From CAZVNZ01 sp964628515 (GTDB lineage: Bacteria > Bacillota > Clostridia > Christensenellales > Christensenellaceae): DNA of 37,391 nucleotides. This document shows positions 17,171 through 25,271 of the stretch, piece by piece. The notes under the pieces were generated by a model. It ran no database searches and was not told the origin of the DNA. It saw only the letters and a program-made list of their open reading frames with translations. Made by a program: the position numbers and the translations under genes. The DNA lies in the NCBI GenBank assembly GCA_964628515.1, contig CAZVNZ010000031.1, forward strand, positions 1 through 37,391, written 5' to 3'. Within the stretch, counting starts at the first letter, position 1; every line of letters starts with the position of its first letter.

Positions 17171-19137
17171 TATTTCTTCTTTTTCGCTCCTTGCTCTTGT
17201 AGTTGTTTAATCATATCTCTAAGTTTTGCCGCCACCTCAAACTCCAGCTCTTGTGCCGCTTGTTTCATTTGTTGGGTGAGCAAATCTATTCGCATATTTA
17301 TTTCCCCTTTTGGAATGTTAATTTCTTCATCCACCTTTTGAGTTACCATTAGGGATTCGGAAACTGCTTTTATAATAGATTGAGGCGTAATACCGTTTTC
17401 CTCGTTATATTTTTGTTGCAGATCTCTACGTCTATTGGTTTCATTCATTGCGGATTGTATTGAGTCTGTGATTTTATCTGCATAAAGTATGGCTCTACCC
17501 TCTATATTTCTTGCCGCTCTGCCTATTGTTTGAATGAGTGAAGTCTCATTACGCAAAAACCCTTCTTTATCCGCATCTAATATGGCAACCAAGCCGATTT
17601 CGGGTATATCCAGCCCCTCTCGCAGCAGGTTTATGCCCACCAGCACATCAAACTCTTTTAGTCTTAGCCCTCTTATGATTTCTATACGCTCCAAAGTATC
17701 TATATCCGAATGGAGATACCGTACGTTTACACCCATTTCCGTATAATATTCCGTAAGCCTTTCCGCTAATTTTTTGGTAAGGGTGGTAACAAGCACCCTA
17801 AACCCTTTTTGCGTGACTTCTTGAATTTCTCCAAGTAAATCGTCTAACTGTCCTTCCACCTTTCTGATTTCTACACAGGGATCTAACAAGCCTGTGGGGC
17901 GTGCTATTTGCTCCACTACTACATTTCCGGCAAGTTCCCTTTCGTACAGGTTTGGAGTTGCGGAAACGTAAATTGCCTGATTAACTTTATCGTTAAACTC
18001 GTCGAATTTTAAAGGGCGGTTGTCAAAGGCGGAAGGCAGTCTGAAACCGTAGTCTATAAGCATTTTCTTACGTGAGTGGTCTCCGTTGTACATCCCCCTT
18101 ACTTGAGGTAAGCTAACGTGAGATTCGTCCACAAAAAGCAGATAATCATCGGGGAAAAAGTCCATTAGTGTGTAGGGTGCCTCCCCCGGTTTTCTACCGT
18201 CAAAATATCTTGCGTAGTTTTCTATACCCGAGCAAAAGCCTAATTCCTTAAGCATTTCTATATCGTACATGGTGCGTTGGGTTATTCGCTCCGTTTCAAG
18301 CAATTTGCCCTCGCTCTTAAAAAACTCTATTTGTGCAAGTAAATCCTTTTTAATTTGCGGTATTTGTGCAAGCACGTTTTCATGCTCCATTGCATAGTGA
18401 GACGCCGGAAATATCATAATGTAGGACATCACGCTGAGTTTTTTTAGGGTTAGTGCGTCAATTTCTGCAATTTGCTCTATCTCGTCTCCGAAAAACTCTA
18501 TTCTTATGGCTTTTTCGCTTTGGCTGACGGGGGATACTTCCACCACCTCCCCTCGTACTCTAAAAGTACCTCTTTGAAGGTCTAAATCGTTTCTGGTGTA
18601 ATTTATTTCCACTAATTTTGTAAGTAGTTCGTCTCTTGTTATTTGCATCCCTTGTCTTAGGGATAGCGTCATATTTGCGTAAGTTTCCGGTGCACCTATG
18701 GAATATATGCAAGACACGCTGGCAACCACAATAACATCTCTGCGCTCAAGGAGAGCCGCCGTGGCGCTGTGACGCATTTTGTCTATTTCCTCGTTGACGC
18801 TGGAGTCCTTTTCTATATATAAATCCTTGCCGGGAACATAAGCCTCCGGCTGATAGTAGTCGTAATAGCTTACAAAAAACTCTACGGCATTGTTTGGGAA
18901 AAACTCCTTAAACTCGCTACAAAGCTGTGCCGCAAGTGTTTTATTGTGAGCAAGGATAAGCGCCGGCCTGTTTAGGCGAGCAATTACGTTTGCCATTGTA
19001 AAGGTTTTACCGCTACCCGTAACCCCTAAAAGCACTTGGTCTTTCTTGCCTTCCTCTATACCCTTTACCAAATCGGCAATAGCCTTTGGTTGGTCTCCCG
19101 ATGGGCTGTAATTTGAGTGCAGTTCAAAATTTTTCAT
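17170..19137 (-). CDS. uvrB: Excinuclease ABC subunit B
   Basis: This 655-residue helicase-like subunit verifies DNA damage and recruits UvrC. It has Walker A GVTGSGKTFT near residue 38, the damage-probing beta hairpin with YYDYYQPEAYVP, the DESH box (FVDESHVSLPQ), helicase motif VI with QTIGRAARN, and the C-terminal UVR domain (LEFEVAAKLRDMIKQL) that contacts UvrC. uvrC is not in this window. The gene has its own extended -10 promoter, with a perfect inverted repeat between promoter and start that could be an operator. Confidence 0.98.
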   Translation of the reverse strand: MKNFELHSNYSPSGDQPKAIADLVKGIEEGKKDQVLLGVTGSGKTFTMANVIARLNRPALILAHNKTLAAQLCSEFKEFFPNNAVEFFVSYYDYYQPEAYVPGKDLYIEKDSSVNEEIDKMRHSATAALLERRDVIVVASVSCIYSIGAPETYANMTLSLRQGMQITRDELLTKLVEINYTRNDLDLQRGTFRVRGEVVEVSPVSQSEKAIRIEFFGDEIEQIAEIDALTLKKLSVMSYIMIFPASHYAMEHENVLAQIPQIKKDLLAQIEFFKSEGKLLETERITQRTMYDIEMLKELGFCSGIENYARYFDGRKPGEAPYTLMDFFPDDYLLFVDESHVSLPQVRGMYNGDHSRKKMLIDYGFRLPSAFDNRPLKFDEFNDKVNQAIYVSATPNLYERELAGNVVVEQIARPTGLLDPCVEIRKVEGQLDDLLGEIQEVTQKGFRVLVTTLTKKLAERLTEYYTEMGVNVRYLHSDIDTLERIEIIRGLRLKEFDVLVGINLLREGLDIPEIGLVAILDADKEGFLRNETSLIQTIGRAARNIEGRAILYADKITDSIQSAMNETNRRRDLQQKYNEENGITPQSIIKAVSESLMVTQKVDEEINIPKGEINMRIDLLTQQMKQAAQELEFEVAAKLRDMIKQLQEQGAKKKK

Positions 19138-19196
19138 CTGTGTATTAATTCCTTTTTTTTATTTACTTACCCCTGTTTTATCCTATAAAAACAACT

Positions 19197-19218
19197 ATTA
19201 ACGCAAAAATACGTTAAT
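19197..19218. repeat. Perfect inverted repeat in the uvrB leader
   Basis: Two 7-nt arms, ATTAACG (19197-19203) and CGTTAAT (19212-19218), are separated by 8 nt. They cover the predicted transcript start and first part of the uvrB leader. This is where a repressor site would act, but it does not match the known Bacillota LexA box (GAAC-N4-GTTC). Confidence 0.5.
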
Positions 19219-19222
19219 CTTA

Positions 19223-19231
19223 ATTATATCA
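19223..19231 (-). promoter_or_regulatory. Extended -10 promoter of uvrB
   Basis: On the minus strand, TGATATAAT (19231-19223) is a consensus extended -10 element. No good -35 is present at 16-18 bp, which is usual for extended -10 promoters. It lies about 85 bp upstream of the uvrB ATG. Confidence 0.6.
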
Positions 19232-19299
19232 CATATAACAACAATTGTGTGTATTTTTTTGTAATTTGCTTATATATGTTTTTTGCAATATTGGGGATT

Positions 19300-19336
19300 A
19301 AAAAAGCAAGCATATTTTTTATACACTTGCTTTTTT
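19300..19336 (-). terminator. Terminator after the hemerythrin-PilZ gene
   Basis: A perfect 11-bp stem (AAAAAAGCAAG, 19300-19310, with its complement 19326-19336) can act in both directions. On the minus strand it ends the long SH3-to-hemerythrin gene run, about 40 bp after the last stop and before the uvrB promoter. Confidence 0.85.
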
Positions 19337-19375
19337 GGTTGATTGTTTGGAGGTATTGCAATATTTTTACTTGTT

Positions 19376-20386
19376 TTAAATAATTTTAGAGCTGTTTCTC
19401 AGCTCTTTTTGTTTTTCAAAAATAAATTTAATTACCGCATTTTCGTCGCTGTGCTTTAGCCCTTCAAATGCGCAAGCGCATTGGCTTTTTGGGTAGTGCT
19501 TCATAGAAGTACGAATAACACGGCATTTTAGCTCGTGAATTTCTTTGTTTAGCTGTAATTTTAGTATGGCAACATCATTTTTATGCAAGGTTGCATCCGT
19601 CTCAAAAAGCAAGCCCCCAAGGCTAATATCCAAAACATCTGCGTAGGCGCTCTCCCCATTTGGTAGCACTACCTCCCCTTTTATTTGGGTGGATATTCTG
19701 CAAAAATGCCTTTTGTTTTCGTGGGCAACGTGTTTTACATTAATAACTTCTATATGGTTGCCGATTAATTTGTTAATTCTGCCCGACCATGTCTGAAAAG
19801 GCAGTTTTCTGCCGGAGATATGCAGTTTAATTATGCCGTGTTCTTTAGCGCCGTCAATACTGCCTTTTGTAAGTAGCATGAGTTTATCCTCTGTTATTTC
19901 CGTAATTGTACCCATGCCCATAATTACGTTGTCCGTATCGTAAATTTCGCATACGCTGTTTACATACCGCTCGTCGGATACGGCATTGTACTCCTCACAA
20001 AAATTAATAAAGGATTTATCCTCCTCTAAAATATGGGTAACCAGCCAATCGGACGCAAACTCGAAAACTTCTTTAAAATAGTTTTCGTTGCTAATATCGC
20101 TCTCCACCTTTGCCTTTACTTGCGCTACGCTTTTTACAAGGTTGCCGTGTATGGTTTTGTGGTTTTCGTAATAAGGATAGTCCATCTTTTCCATATATTC
20201 TTCCTCTATGGAAAAGTGAGATTTTGCGTAAGAATTAAGCTCGTTTAAGAAATGAATTACATCGTAAAACTTTGCTGTTTCCTCTTTCTTTCCAAAAGCA
20301 TTAATAATGCCAAACAGCTTTTCGTGATAAATATCGATTTCCTCGATATGCGTAAAAAATTGAGGTCCCCACTCAATATAATACAT
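19376..20386 (-). CDS. Bacteriohemerythrin-PilZ fusion protein
   Basis: This is a 336-residue soluble two-domain protein. Residues 1-135 form a bacteriohemerythrin with all seven di-iron ligands at canonical spacing: His21, His57, Glu61, His76, His80, His118 and Asp123. Such domains bind O2 reversibly. Residues 150-225 resemble the YcgR-type PilZN region. A PilZ domain follows with the c-di-GMP motifs RHFCR (Arg226, Arg230) and DISLGG (Asp253, Ser255, Gly258). A natural reading is a sensor linking oxygen or iron-redox state to c-di-GMP, possibly acting on motility, but no output partner or flagellar gene is nearby. It is last in its gene run, 82 bp after the YhhN gene, with an AAAGGGG site and a terminator behind it. 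Confidence 0.88.
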   Translation of the reverse strand: MYYIEWGPQFFTHIEEIDIYHEKLFGIINAFGKKEETAKFYDVIHFLNELNSYAKSHFSIEEEYMEKMDYPYYENHKTIHGNLVKSVAQVKAKVESDISNENYFKEVFEFASDWLVTHILEEDKSFINFCEEYNAVSDERYVNSVCEIYDTDNVIMGMGTITEITEDKLMLLTKGSIDGAKEHGIIKLHISGRKLPFQTWSGRINKLIGNHIEVINVKHVAHENKRHFCRISTQIKGEVVLPNGESAYADVLDISLGGLLFETDATLHKNDVAILKLQLNKEIHELKCRVIRTSMKHYPKSQCACAFEGLKHSDENAVIKFIFEKQKELRNSSKII

Positions 20387-20468
20387 TTTAAATTTTCCCC
20401 TTTATTATTTCTTAATTTTTTATTTTCGCAACATTTGCCACGAATAATTTTGACTCCTTTTATTAATT

Positions 20469-21152
20469 TTATACTAAAGCAACAGAAATTGCAATAAGCA
20501 TTAGTCCGCAAAAATAAGTTATCCAGTTTAAATTTGCATAAAGTCTTTTGTTTTTGTAAAAGCTCCACACCCCAAGGAGTACATCTGACGCAAAAAAAAG
20601 GCTTGCCCCCAAAGCAAAAATTAGGTTAGAGAGGGAGTAGTGCATAAATAAAGATATAAATGCTTTAGATGTCATAAGTGCAATTAAAAATGTGTAAGCG
20701 GACAGAAAAATGCGTGAGTCGCCAAGCTCCCAATTTTGCTTGTTCATAAGCACTACCGCTATGCCTAAGGGTACAATCAGCAATATTAGCTCCGCCCAAC
20801 CAAAGCCGTAGTTCATAGTCATACTTACAAGGAGAAATATTTGGGTTATGCTAAAGCACACCACTCCAATATGAAACATTTTTCTGTTTTTCTTAATATA
20901 TTGTAAAAAGAAATCTCCAAGAAAGGCAAAAGCAAGCCCTACAACAATTAAAATGTTAGAGTAAAAAAGAATATCCCGCGTACCTTCTTTTATATACAAA
21001 AGCCCAAGTATTCCCGTTAGGGTAAAAATTAGGCTTAGCAACAGCTTAAATGCGGTGGCGGCTGCAAACCCGAAACTTTTCTCGGCTTTAATATAAATGG
21101 GTAAAAGACATATAAATGCAATTATAAGTATATAGAAAAAAGTGCTGTTCAT
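20469..21152 (-). CDS. YhhN/TMEM86-family membrane protein (lysoplasmalogenase-like)
   Basis: This is a 227-residue protein with about eight membrane helices. It has the YhhN motifs: LGDFFLQ near residue 82 and a late GASLFFASDVLLG segment, which contain the conserved acidic residues of the family. Mammalian members (TMEM86) hydrolyse the vinyl ether bond of lysoplasmalogens; bacterial members are less studied. Many anaerobic Clostridia make plasmalogens, so a lipid role is plausible. An upstream in-frame start at 21236 would overlap the preceding gene and add 28 non-membrane residues. The ATG at 21152 has a strong AAAGGAGG site 5 bp upstream and is preferred. Confidence 0.8.
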   Translation of the reverse strand: MNSTFFYILIIAFICLLPIYIKAEKSFGFAAATAFKLLLSLIFTLTGILGLLYIKEGTRDILFYSNILIVVGLAFAFLGDFFLQYIKKNRKMFHIGVVCFSITQIFLLVSMTMNYGFGWAELILLIVPLGIAVVLMNKQNWELGDSRIFLSAYTFLIALMTSKAFISLFMHYSLSNLIFALGASLFFASDVLLGVWSFYKNKRLYANLNWITYFCGLMLIAISVALV

Positions 21153-21201
21153 TTTGTCCTCCTTTGTGGCAGACCGTTGCGACAGCCGATTAATTGCTAT
21201 T

Positions 21202-22179
21202 TTACAGTAAATCTCCGTAGCTGCCGAACTTTGCATAGTTTTGTGCGTTAGCCGATGTAATTGTTTGGGTATTTAAGTTGGCAAATTGAGGAATATTCAA
21301 CCCATTTACCGCTTCTATTGCGTTTTTTACGGCTAAATCCGCAATTTGATTAGGGCTTATAAATACCCCTTCTTTAATTTTCCCCGATTGAATTAGCCCT
21401 ATAATATCCGCACTTGCTCCAAAGGCAATTATGTTTATTTCCTTTCCGCTTTCCTCAACCGCCTTTACCGCACCCTTTGCAATAGCCTCTGTGTAGGCAA
21501 ATATTGCGTTAATATCCTCTTCTTTAAGCTTTTGGAGTATTGCGTTGTAGGCGGATTCCTCCTCGTCCTCCGTAATTATTGCGTGGGCTATCCTTACGTT
21601 TTTGTACTCGTCCGCCCCTTTTTGCAAGCCATCATGTACAAGCTGGTTTACAAAGGCGGCGGATTTTTCCTCTACGGATAAAATATTTATATTATCCCCC
21701 CATTTTGACACATTTTGCGCAACCGTTTTGCCTATTTGAGTAAAATCCGGAGATATTAGCATTTTAACAATGCCGTTTATGGGTACAAGTGCGTTTATTA
21801 CAGGTATTTTTTGGGAGTCGCACTCCTCTAAAACCACCTGTAAGTTATCCATATCCAACGGCTCTATAATTATTGCCTTCGTGCCCTCTCCTATTGCAGA
21901 ATATATGTTATCCACCTGATTGCTTGGGCTTGTGCAATAATAGGAAAGCAAATTATAGCCCATTTTTTCTGCCGCCGTTTTAGCTTTTTCCTCAAACGCA
22001 TTATTAAATGGAGTATCTTTAGCCAAAACAAGGGCAATTATGGGTAGGGTTGGTGCTTTTGACGGCGTAGCCGTCATTTGTGCCGTTTGCGGAGTTGCAG
22101 TTGCTTCCTGTTGCTCCCCACAGCCAAACAGTAGCGCTACATATATAGTTATTATTAGGCATAATAACAGCCTTTTCAT
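21202..22179 (-). CDS. Orphan sugar-type substrate-binding lipoprotein
   Basis: This 325-residue protein has a lipoprotein signal peptide with lipobox LLFGC (Cys20). A Thr/Pro/Ala-rich linker to about residue 46 is followed by a type 1 periplasmic-binding fold of the ribose/galactose-binding group. It has the strand IIALVLAKDTPFNNAF, an AIIIEPLD segment after the first helix pair and INIIAFGAS near 245. Normally such proteins feed a sugar ABC transporter or a sensor. No permease or ATPase gene is in the window. It starts 1 bp after the rsfS stop, so it is co-transcribed with housekeeping genes. The ligand is unknown; a receptor role is as likely as transport. Confidence 0.75.
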   Translation of the reverse strand: MKRLLLCLIITIYVALLFGCGEQQEATATPQTAQMTATPSKAPTLPIIALVLAKDTPFNNAFEEKAKTAAEKMGYNLLSYYCTSPSNQVDNIYSAIGEGTKAIIIEPLDMDNLQVVLEECDSQKIPVINALVPINGIVKMLISPDFTQIGKTVAQNVSKWGDNINILSVEEKSAAFVNQLVHDGLQKGADEYKNVRIAHAIITEDEEESAYNAILQKLKEEDINAIFAYTEAIAKGAVKAVEESGKEINIIAFGASADIIGLIQSGKIKEGVFISPNQIADLAVKNAIEAVNGLNIPQFANLNTQTITSANAQNYAKFGSYGDLL

Positions 22180-22180
22180 A

Positions 22181-22522
22181 TTATCCCTCCAGATAATTTA
22201 AATAATTATTATCTGTTTTCCACAGCCTTTCTAACTGATAAAACTCCCTTTCTTCTTTATGGAATATGTGTACTAATACATCGCCGTAATCTATTACTAC
22301 CCATCTGCCTTCCTTAACACCTTCCATACGCAAGGGTTTTTCTCCTGTTTTTGCTTCCACCTCTTCTGCAAGAGTTTGTACATGAGTGGTGGAAGGGGCA
22401 CTTGCAACCACAAAGTAATCGGAAATTATGGTCATATCCGAAACCTTTAAAATTACAATGTCCTGCCCTTTTTTGTTACTTAAAATACTTGCTATTTTTT
22501 CCGCTCTTTCTGAAATTTGCAT
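22181..22522 (-). CDS. rsfS: Ribosomal silencing factor RsfS
   Basis: This 113-residue protein of the RsfS/Iojap family binds ribosomal protein L14 and blocks joining of the subunits when nutrients run low. Characteristic segments are KKGQDIVILKVSDMTIISDYFVVASA (residues 17-42) and the EGVKEGRWVVIDYGDVLVHIFH block with the ending REFYQLERLW. The length and position after nadD and yqeK match the standard Bacillota order. The LytR-type gene often found between yqeK and rsfS is absent; the gap is 16 bp. Confidence 0.96.
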   Translation of the reverse strand: MQISERAEKIASILSNKKGQDIVILKVSDMTIISDYFVVASAPSTTHVQTLAEEVEAKTGEKPLRMEGVKEGRWVVIDYGDVLVHIFHKEEREFYQLERLWKTDNNYLNYLEG

Positions 22523-22538
22523 ATTATTCTCCCGTTAT

Positions 22539-23090
22539 TTAATATTTTTTGCAATAGTAGTTGTAGGCGTTTATAGTGTCTGAGTCTATTTGGTTTCTTC
22601 CTTGTATTACGTTTATTACAGACATTTCAAGCCCTTTTAGTATTGCTTTTTCCAAACTGCCGTAAGTTAGTTTTCTTAAAGATTTTACCCCTCTGAAATC
22701 TCTTAGAGGCTCTATATAATCAGCCAAATAAATAATTTTATCTAAGGGTGTCATTTGCGCTCTGCCCGTTGTGTGATATTTTATTGCGTTTAAAATTTCG
22801 CTGTCTGTACACACACCCATTTCAAGAAGCACCGCCGCCGCCGTATGCCCGTGCAACGTTTTTTCGCTAAAAATAGGTATATTGTATTTTTTTGCAAGCT
22901 CTATATTGTTTTTTTGCTTTGTAAAATCGTGCATAAGCCCTGCAAAGCCTGCTTTATTTACGTCTACATTATACCTTTTGGCAAGCTCTGTTGCCGTTTT
23001 TTCCACACTTAAACTGTGTTTTAGTTTCTCCCCTTTTAAGTTGCATTCCAGCAATGCCACAAGATCTCTTCTATTATTTATATAGTCCAT
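22539..23090 (-). CDS. yqeK: YqeK-family HD hydrolase (predicted Ap4A hydrolase)
   Basis: This is a 183-residue HD-domain metal hydrolase. The metal-binding residues are visible: His in KHSLSVEKTA near 25, the HD pair in GLMHDFTK near 54, His in LHGHTAAAVLL near 80 and YHTTG near 107. The YLADYIEPLRDFRGV segment is typical of YqeK. Members cleave diadenosine tetraphosphate symmetrically into two ADP and need iron. Its 5' end overlaps nadD by 17 bp, as in many Bacillota where the two genes are neighbours. Confidence 0.94.
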   Translation of the reverse strand: MDYINNRRDLVALLECNLKGEKLKHSLSVEKTATELAKRYNVDVNKAGFAGLMHDFTKQKNNIELAKKYNIPIFSEKTLHGHTAAAVLLEMGVCTDSEILNAIKYHTTGRAQMTPLDKIIYLADYIEPLRDFRGVKSLRKLTYGSLEKAILKGLEMSVINVIQGRNQIDSDTINAYNYYCKKY

Positions 23091-23718
23091 TTTTTCTTAT
23101 GTACTCCTCTACCCTCGCATCTACCAAACCATCCACACTTTTATTGCTTTTGATGCGGTTTCTTATAAGTGTTGAGCTGATGTCCGGCCCGGTTACCTTG
23201 GAAATATGTATATTTGCCCCGTAAGCCTCCTTTAGCCGTGCAATTTCGTTTGCCATTGCGGTGGGAGACGCATTGTTTCTCCTTACGCAAATAAACTCCG
23301 TAAGTTTGCAAATAGCCGGAATTTCCTTCCAGGTTTCCAAATCAAAAAGGGTATCCGAGCCTATAATATAGTAGTATGTGGTGTCCTTTTTTTCTAAAGA
23401 CCTCATAGTATCTACCGTGTAGGTAAGCCCGTCTCTGTCGCACTCGATTTCGCATACCTTAAGGCAGGGCAATTTTTCCGTGCTTAGCTTTAGCATATTT
23501 ATTCTGTCCTGCTCGGAGGCAATTTCGTAGTGCTTATGGGGTGGACTGCCCACAGGAATTATAAGCACATACTCTAAGGCAAATTCTTCCCTTAATTTTA
23601 AGGCAATTTCTGTATGCCCTAAATGTACCGGATTAAATGTGCCTCCCAGTATACCTATTTTTTTTGTGTTTTCTGCTTTAAAGTGCCTTTTATCGCAAAA
23701 ATCGTACAAATACTCCAT
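23074..23718 (-). CDS. nadD: Nicotinate-nucleotide adenylyltransferase
   Basis: This 214-residue enzyme forms nicotinate adenine dinucleotide from nicotinate mononucleotide and ATP in NAD synthesis. It has the nucleotidyltransferase motif GGTFNPVHLGH at about residues 25-35, IIGSDTLFDLETW near 118 and the ISSTLIRNRI motif near 180. The start at 23718 overlaps the yhbY stop as TAATG and gives about 20 residues before the core strand KKIGILGG. No other start codon lies between, so this short extension is probably real. Confidence 0.95.
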   Translation of the reverse strand: MEYLYDFCDKRHFKAENTKKIGILGGTFNPVHLGHTEIALKLREEFALEYVLIIPVGSPPHKHYEIASEQDRINMLKLSTEKLPCLKVCEIECDRDGLTYTVDTMRSLEKKDTTYYYIIGSDTLFDLETWKEIPAICKLTEFICVRRNNASPTAMANEIARLKEAYGANIHISKVTGPDISSTLIRNRIKSNKSVDGLVDARVEEYIRKNGLYK

Positions 23719-24002
23719 TACATACCCAAAATATTTTTTTCTGATTTTTTATATAAAACAAACCTTCTGCCCATAACACTTACGCTTTCCGCATCCGTTT
23801 TTTCGCAAAGGATTTCGCAAGCCTCTTTTGCGGTGTAACTGCTGTTTTGCTGTACCGTGCATTTAATAAGCTCTCTTGCTAAAAGTGCATCTATTCCCTG
23901 TTTTATTAGGTTTTCGCTTATTTCTTCCTTGCCTATATGTAAAATAGGCTCTTCTTTTTGTGCCAAACCTCTTAGTTTAGCTCTTTGTTTACTTGTTATC
24001 AT
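23718..24002 (-). CDS. yhbY: YhbY-family (CRM domain) RNA-binding protein
   Basis: This is a 94-residue single-domain CRM protein with the family signature. It has LTSKQRAKLRGLAQ-like residues at the N-terminus (MITSKQRAKLRGLAQKEEP), IGKEEISENLIKQGIDALLARELIKCTV and a closing RRFVLYKKS strand. Members bind pre-50S particles and help assemble the large ribosomal subunit. It lies 12 bp after obgE, another 50S assembly factor, which is the usual Bacillota arrangement. Confidence 0.95.
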   Translation of the reverse strand: MITSKQRAKLRGLAQKEEPILHIGKEEISENLIKQGIDALLARELIKCTVQQNSSYTAKEACEILCEKTDAESVSVMGRRFVLYKKSEKNILGM

Positions 24003-24014
24003 ATATTACTACCT

Positions 24015-25271
24015 TTATTCCACAAAATCAAATTCTTCTCCGTTTAACCGTACGGTGTCGTTGTCTTTTGCACCTGCTTTTTTAAGCATTTTTATAATAC
24101 CCATATCCTTAAGCAGTTTATGAAAATGCCTCATAGAGTCGGGCTCGTCCGGATTTATTCTAGCAAATATCTCCTCTATTAGCGAGCCGTTAGCCTCAAG
24201 CACTCCGTCCATTCCTCTCTGTATTTCTATGGTTAGCGTTCTGTCCTCGTTTGCCCATTCCTCGATTACTCCCTCGTCTTCTATGTATTTTTCCTCGGGA
24301 AGTGTTTTTAAAATGTTTATCATGGCGTATTTTATTTCTTCTATACCAATATTTGCCGCCGCACTGCACAACAGGATATTTTTGTCCTTTAAAGCACTTT
24401 TTAGCTCCGCTAAGTTTTCCTCTCCGATATCGGATTTATTGGCTATTATTATTTCGGGTCTTGTGGCTAACTTCTCAGAGTATTTTTGAAGCTCTTCTCG
24501 TATTTTATAGTAATCCTCTAAAGGATTTCTGCCCTCGCAGCCGGAAATATCTATTACATGAGCTATCATACGTGTGCGCTCTATATGCCTTAAAAATTCG
24601 TAGCCTAACCCTGCGCCCTCGCTTGCCCCCTCAATAAGCCCCGGAATATCTGCAATAATAAAGGAGTAGTCGTCCGTTTTTGCCACCCCTAAATTTGGTG
24701 CTAAGGTGGTAAAGTGGTAGTTATCTATTTTAGGACGAGCAGAGGTTATTACAGAAAGCAGGGTAGATTTACCCACATTGGGAAACCCAACCAAGCCCAC
24801 ATCCGCAATGGATTTCAGCTCTAAAATAATCTCTCTTTCCCCAACCTTTTTGCCGGGTGTGGCAAACCGTGGGGTTTTTCTGACGGAGTTTGCAAACCGT
24901 GCGTTCCCCTTTCCTCCTATACCGCCGTGCAGTACAAGGCATTTTTCCTTAACGTCGGCTACCACTCTGCCAGTGGGTGCATCTATAACCACCGTGCCTA
25001 AAGGCACTTTAATAACTAAATCCTCCCCGTACTTGCCGTGCATATTTTTCTTTTTGCCCATTTCTCCGTTATGTGCCTTGTACCGCTTATTATAGCGAAA
25101 ATCCATTAAGGTACGCATATTTTCGTCAGGCTCGAAGTACACACTTCCGCCGTTTCCGCCGTCCCCCCCATCCGGGCCCCCGTTGTTTACGTATTTTTCT
25201 CGGTGAAAGGAAATTGCGCCGTTTCCGCCGTCTCCTGCCTTCACAAATATTTTGACTTTATCTACTATCAT
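24015..25271 (-). CDS. obgE: GTPase Obg (CgtA)
   Basis: This is a 418-residue essential GTPase acting in 50S assembly and stress control. The N-terminal glycine-rich Obg fold spans about 1-157 (GDGGNGAISFHREK, GPDGGDGGNGGSV). The G domain has G1 GFPNVGKST near 165, DIPGLIEGA for G3 and NKSD for G4. A C-terminal OCT domain follows (about 340-418). The start overlaps the nth stop as ATGA. In most Bacillota obg directly follows rplU-rpmA; here those genes are more than 11 kb upstream on the same strand, with other transcription units in between. Confidence 0.97.
   Translation of the reverse strand: MIVDKVKIFVKAGDGGNGAISFHREKYVNNGGPDGGDGGNGGSVYFEPDENMRTLMDFRYNKRYKAHNGEMGKKKNMHGKYGEDLVIKVPLGTVVIDAPTGRVVADVKEKCLVLHGGIGGKGNARFANSVRKTPRFATPGKKVGEREIILELKSIADVGLVGFPNVGKSTLLSVITSARPKIDNYHFTTLAPNLGVAKTDDYSFIIADIPGLIEGASEGAGLGYEFLRHIERTRMIAHVIDISGCEGRNPLEDYYKIREELQKYSEKLATRPEIIIANKSDIGEENLAELKSALKDKNILLCSAAANIGIEEIKYAMINILKTLPEEKYIEDEGVIEEWANEDRTLTIEIQRGMDGVLEANGSLIEEIFARINPDEPDSMRHFHKLLKDMGIIKMLKKAGAKDNDTVRLNGEEFDFVE

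Noticed and set aside
21153..21236. Longer YhhN protein starting at 21236
   Set aside because: It would overlap the binding lipoprotein gene by 35 bp and has no ribosome binding site, while 21152 has AAAGGAGG.
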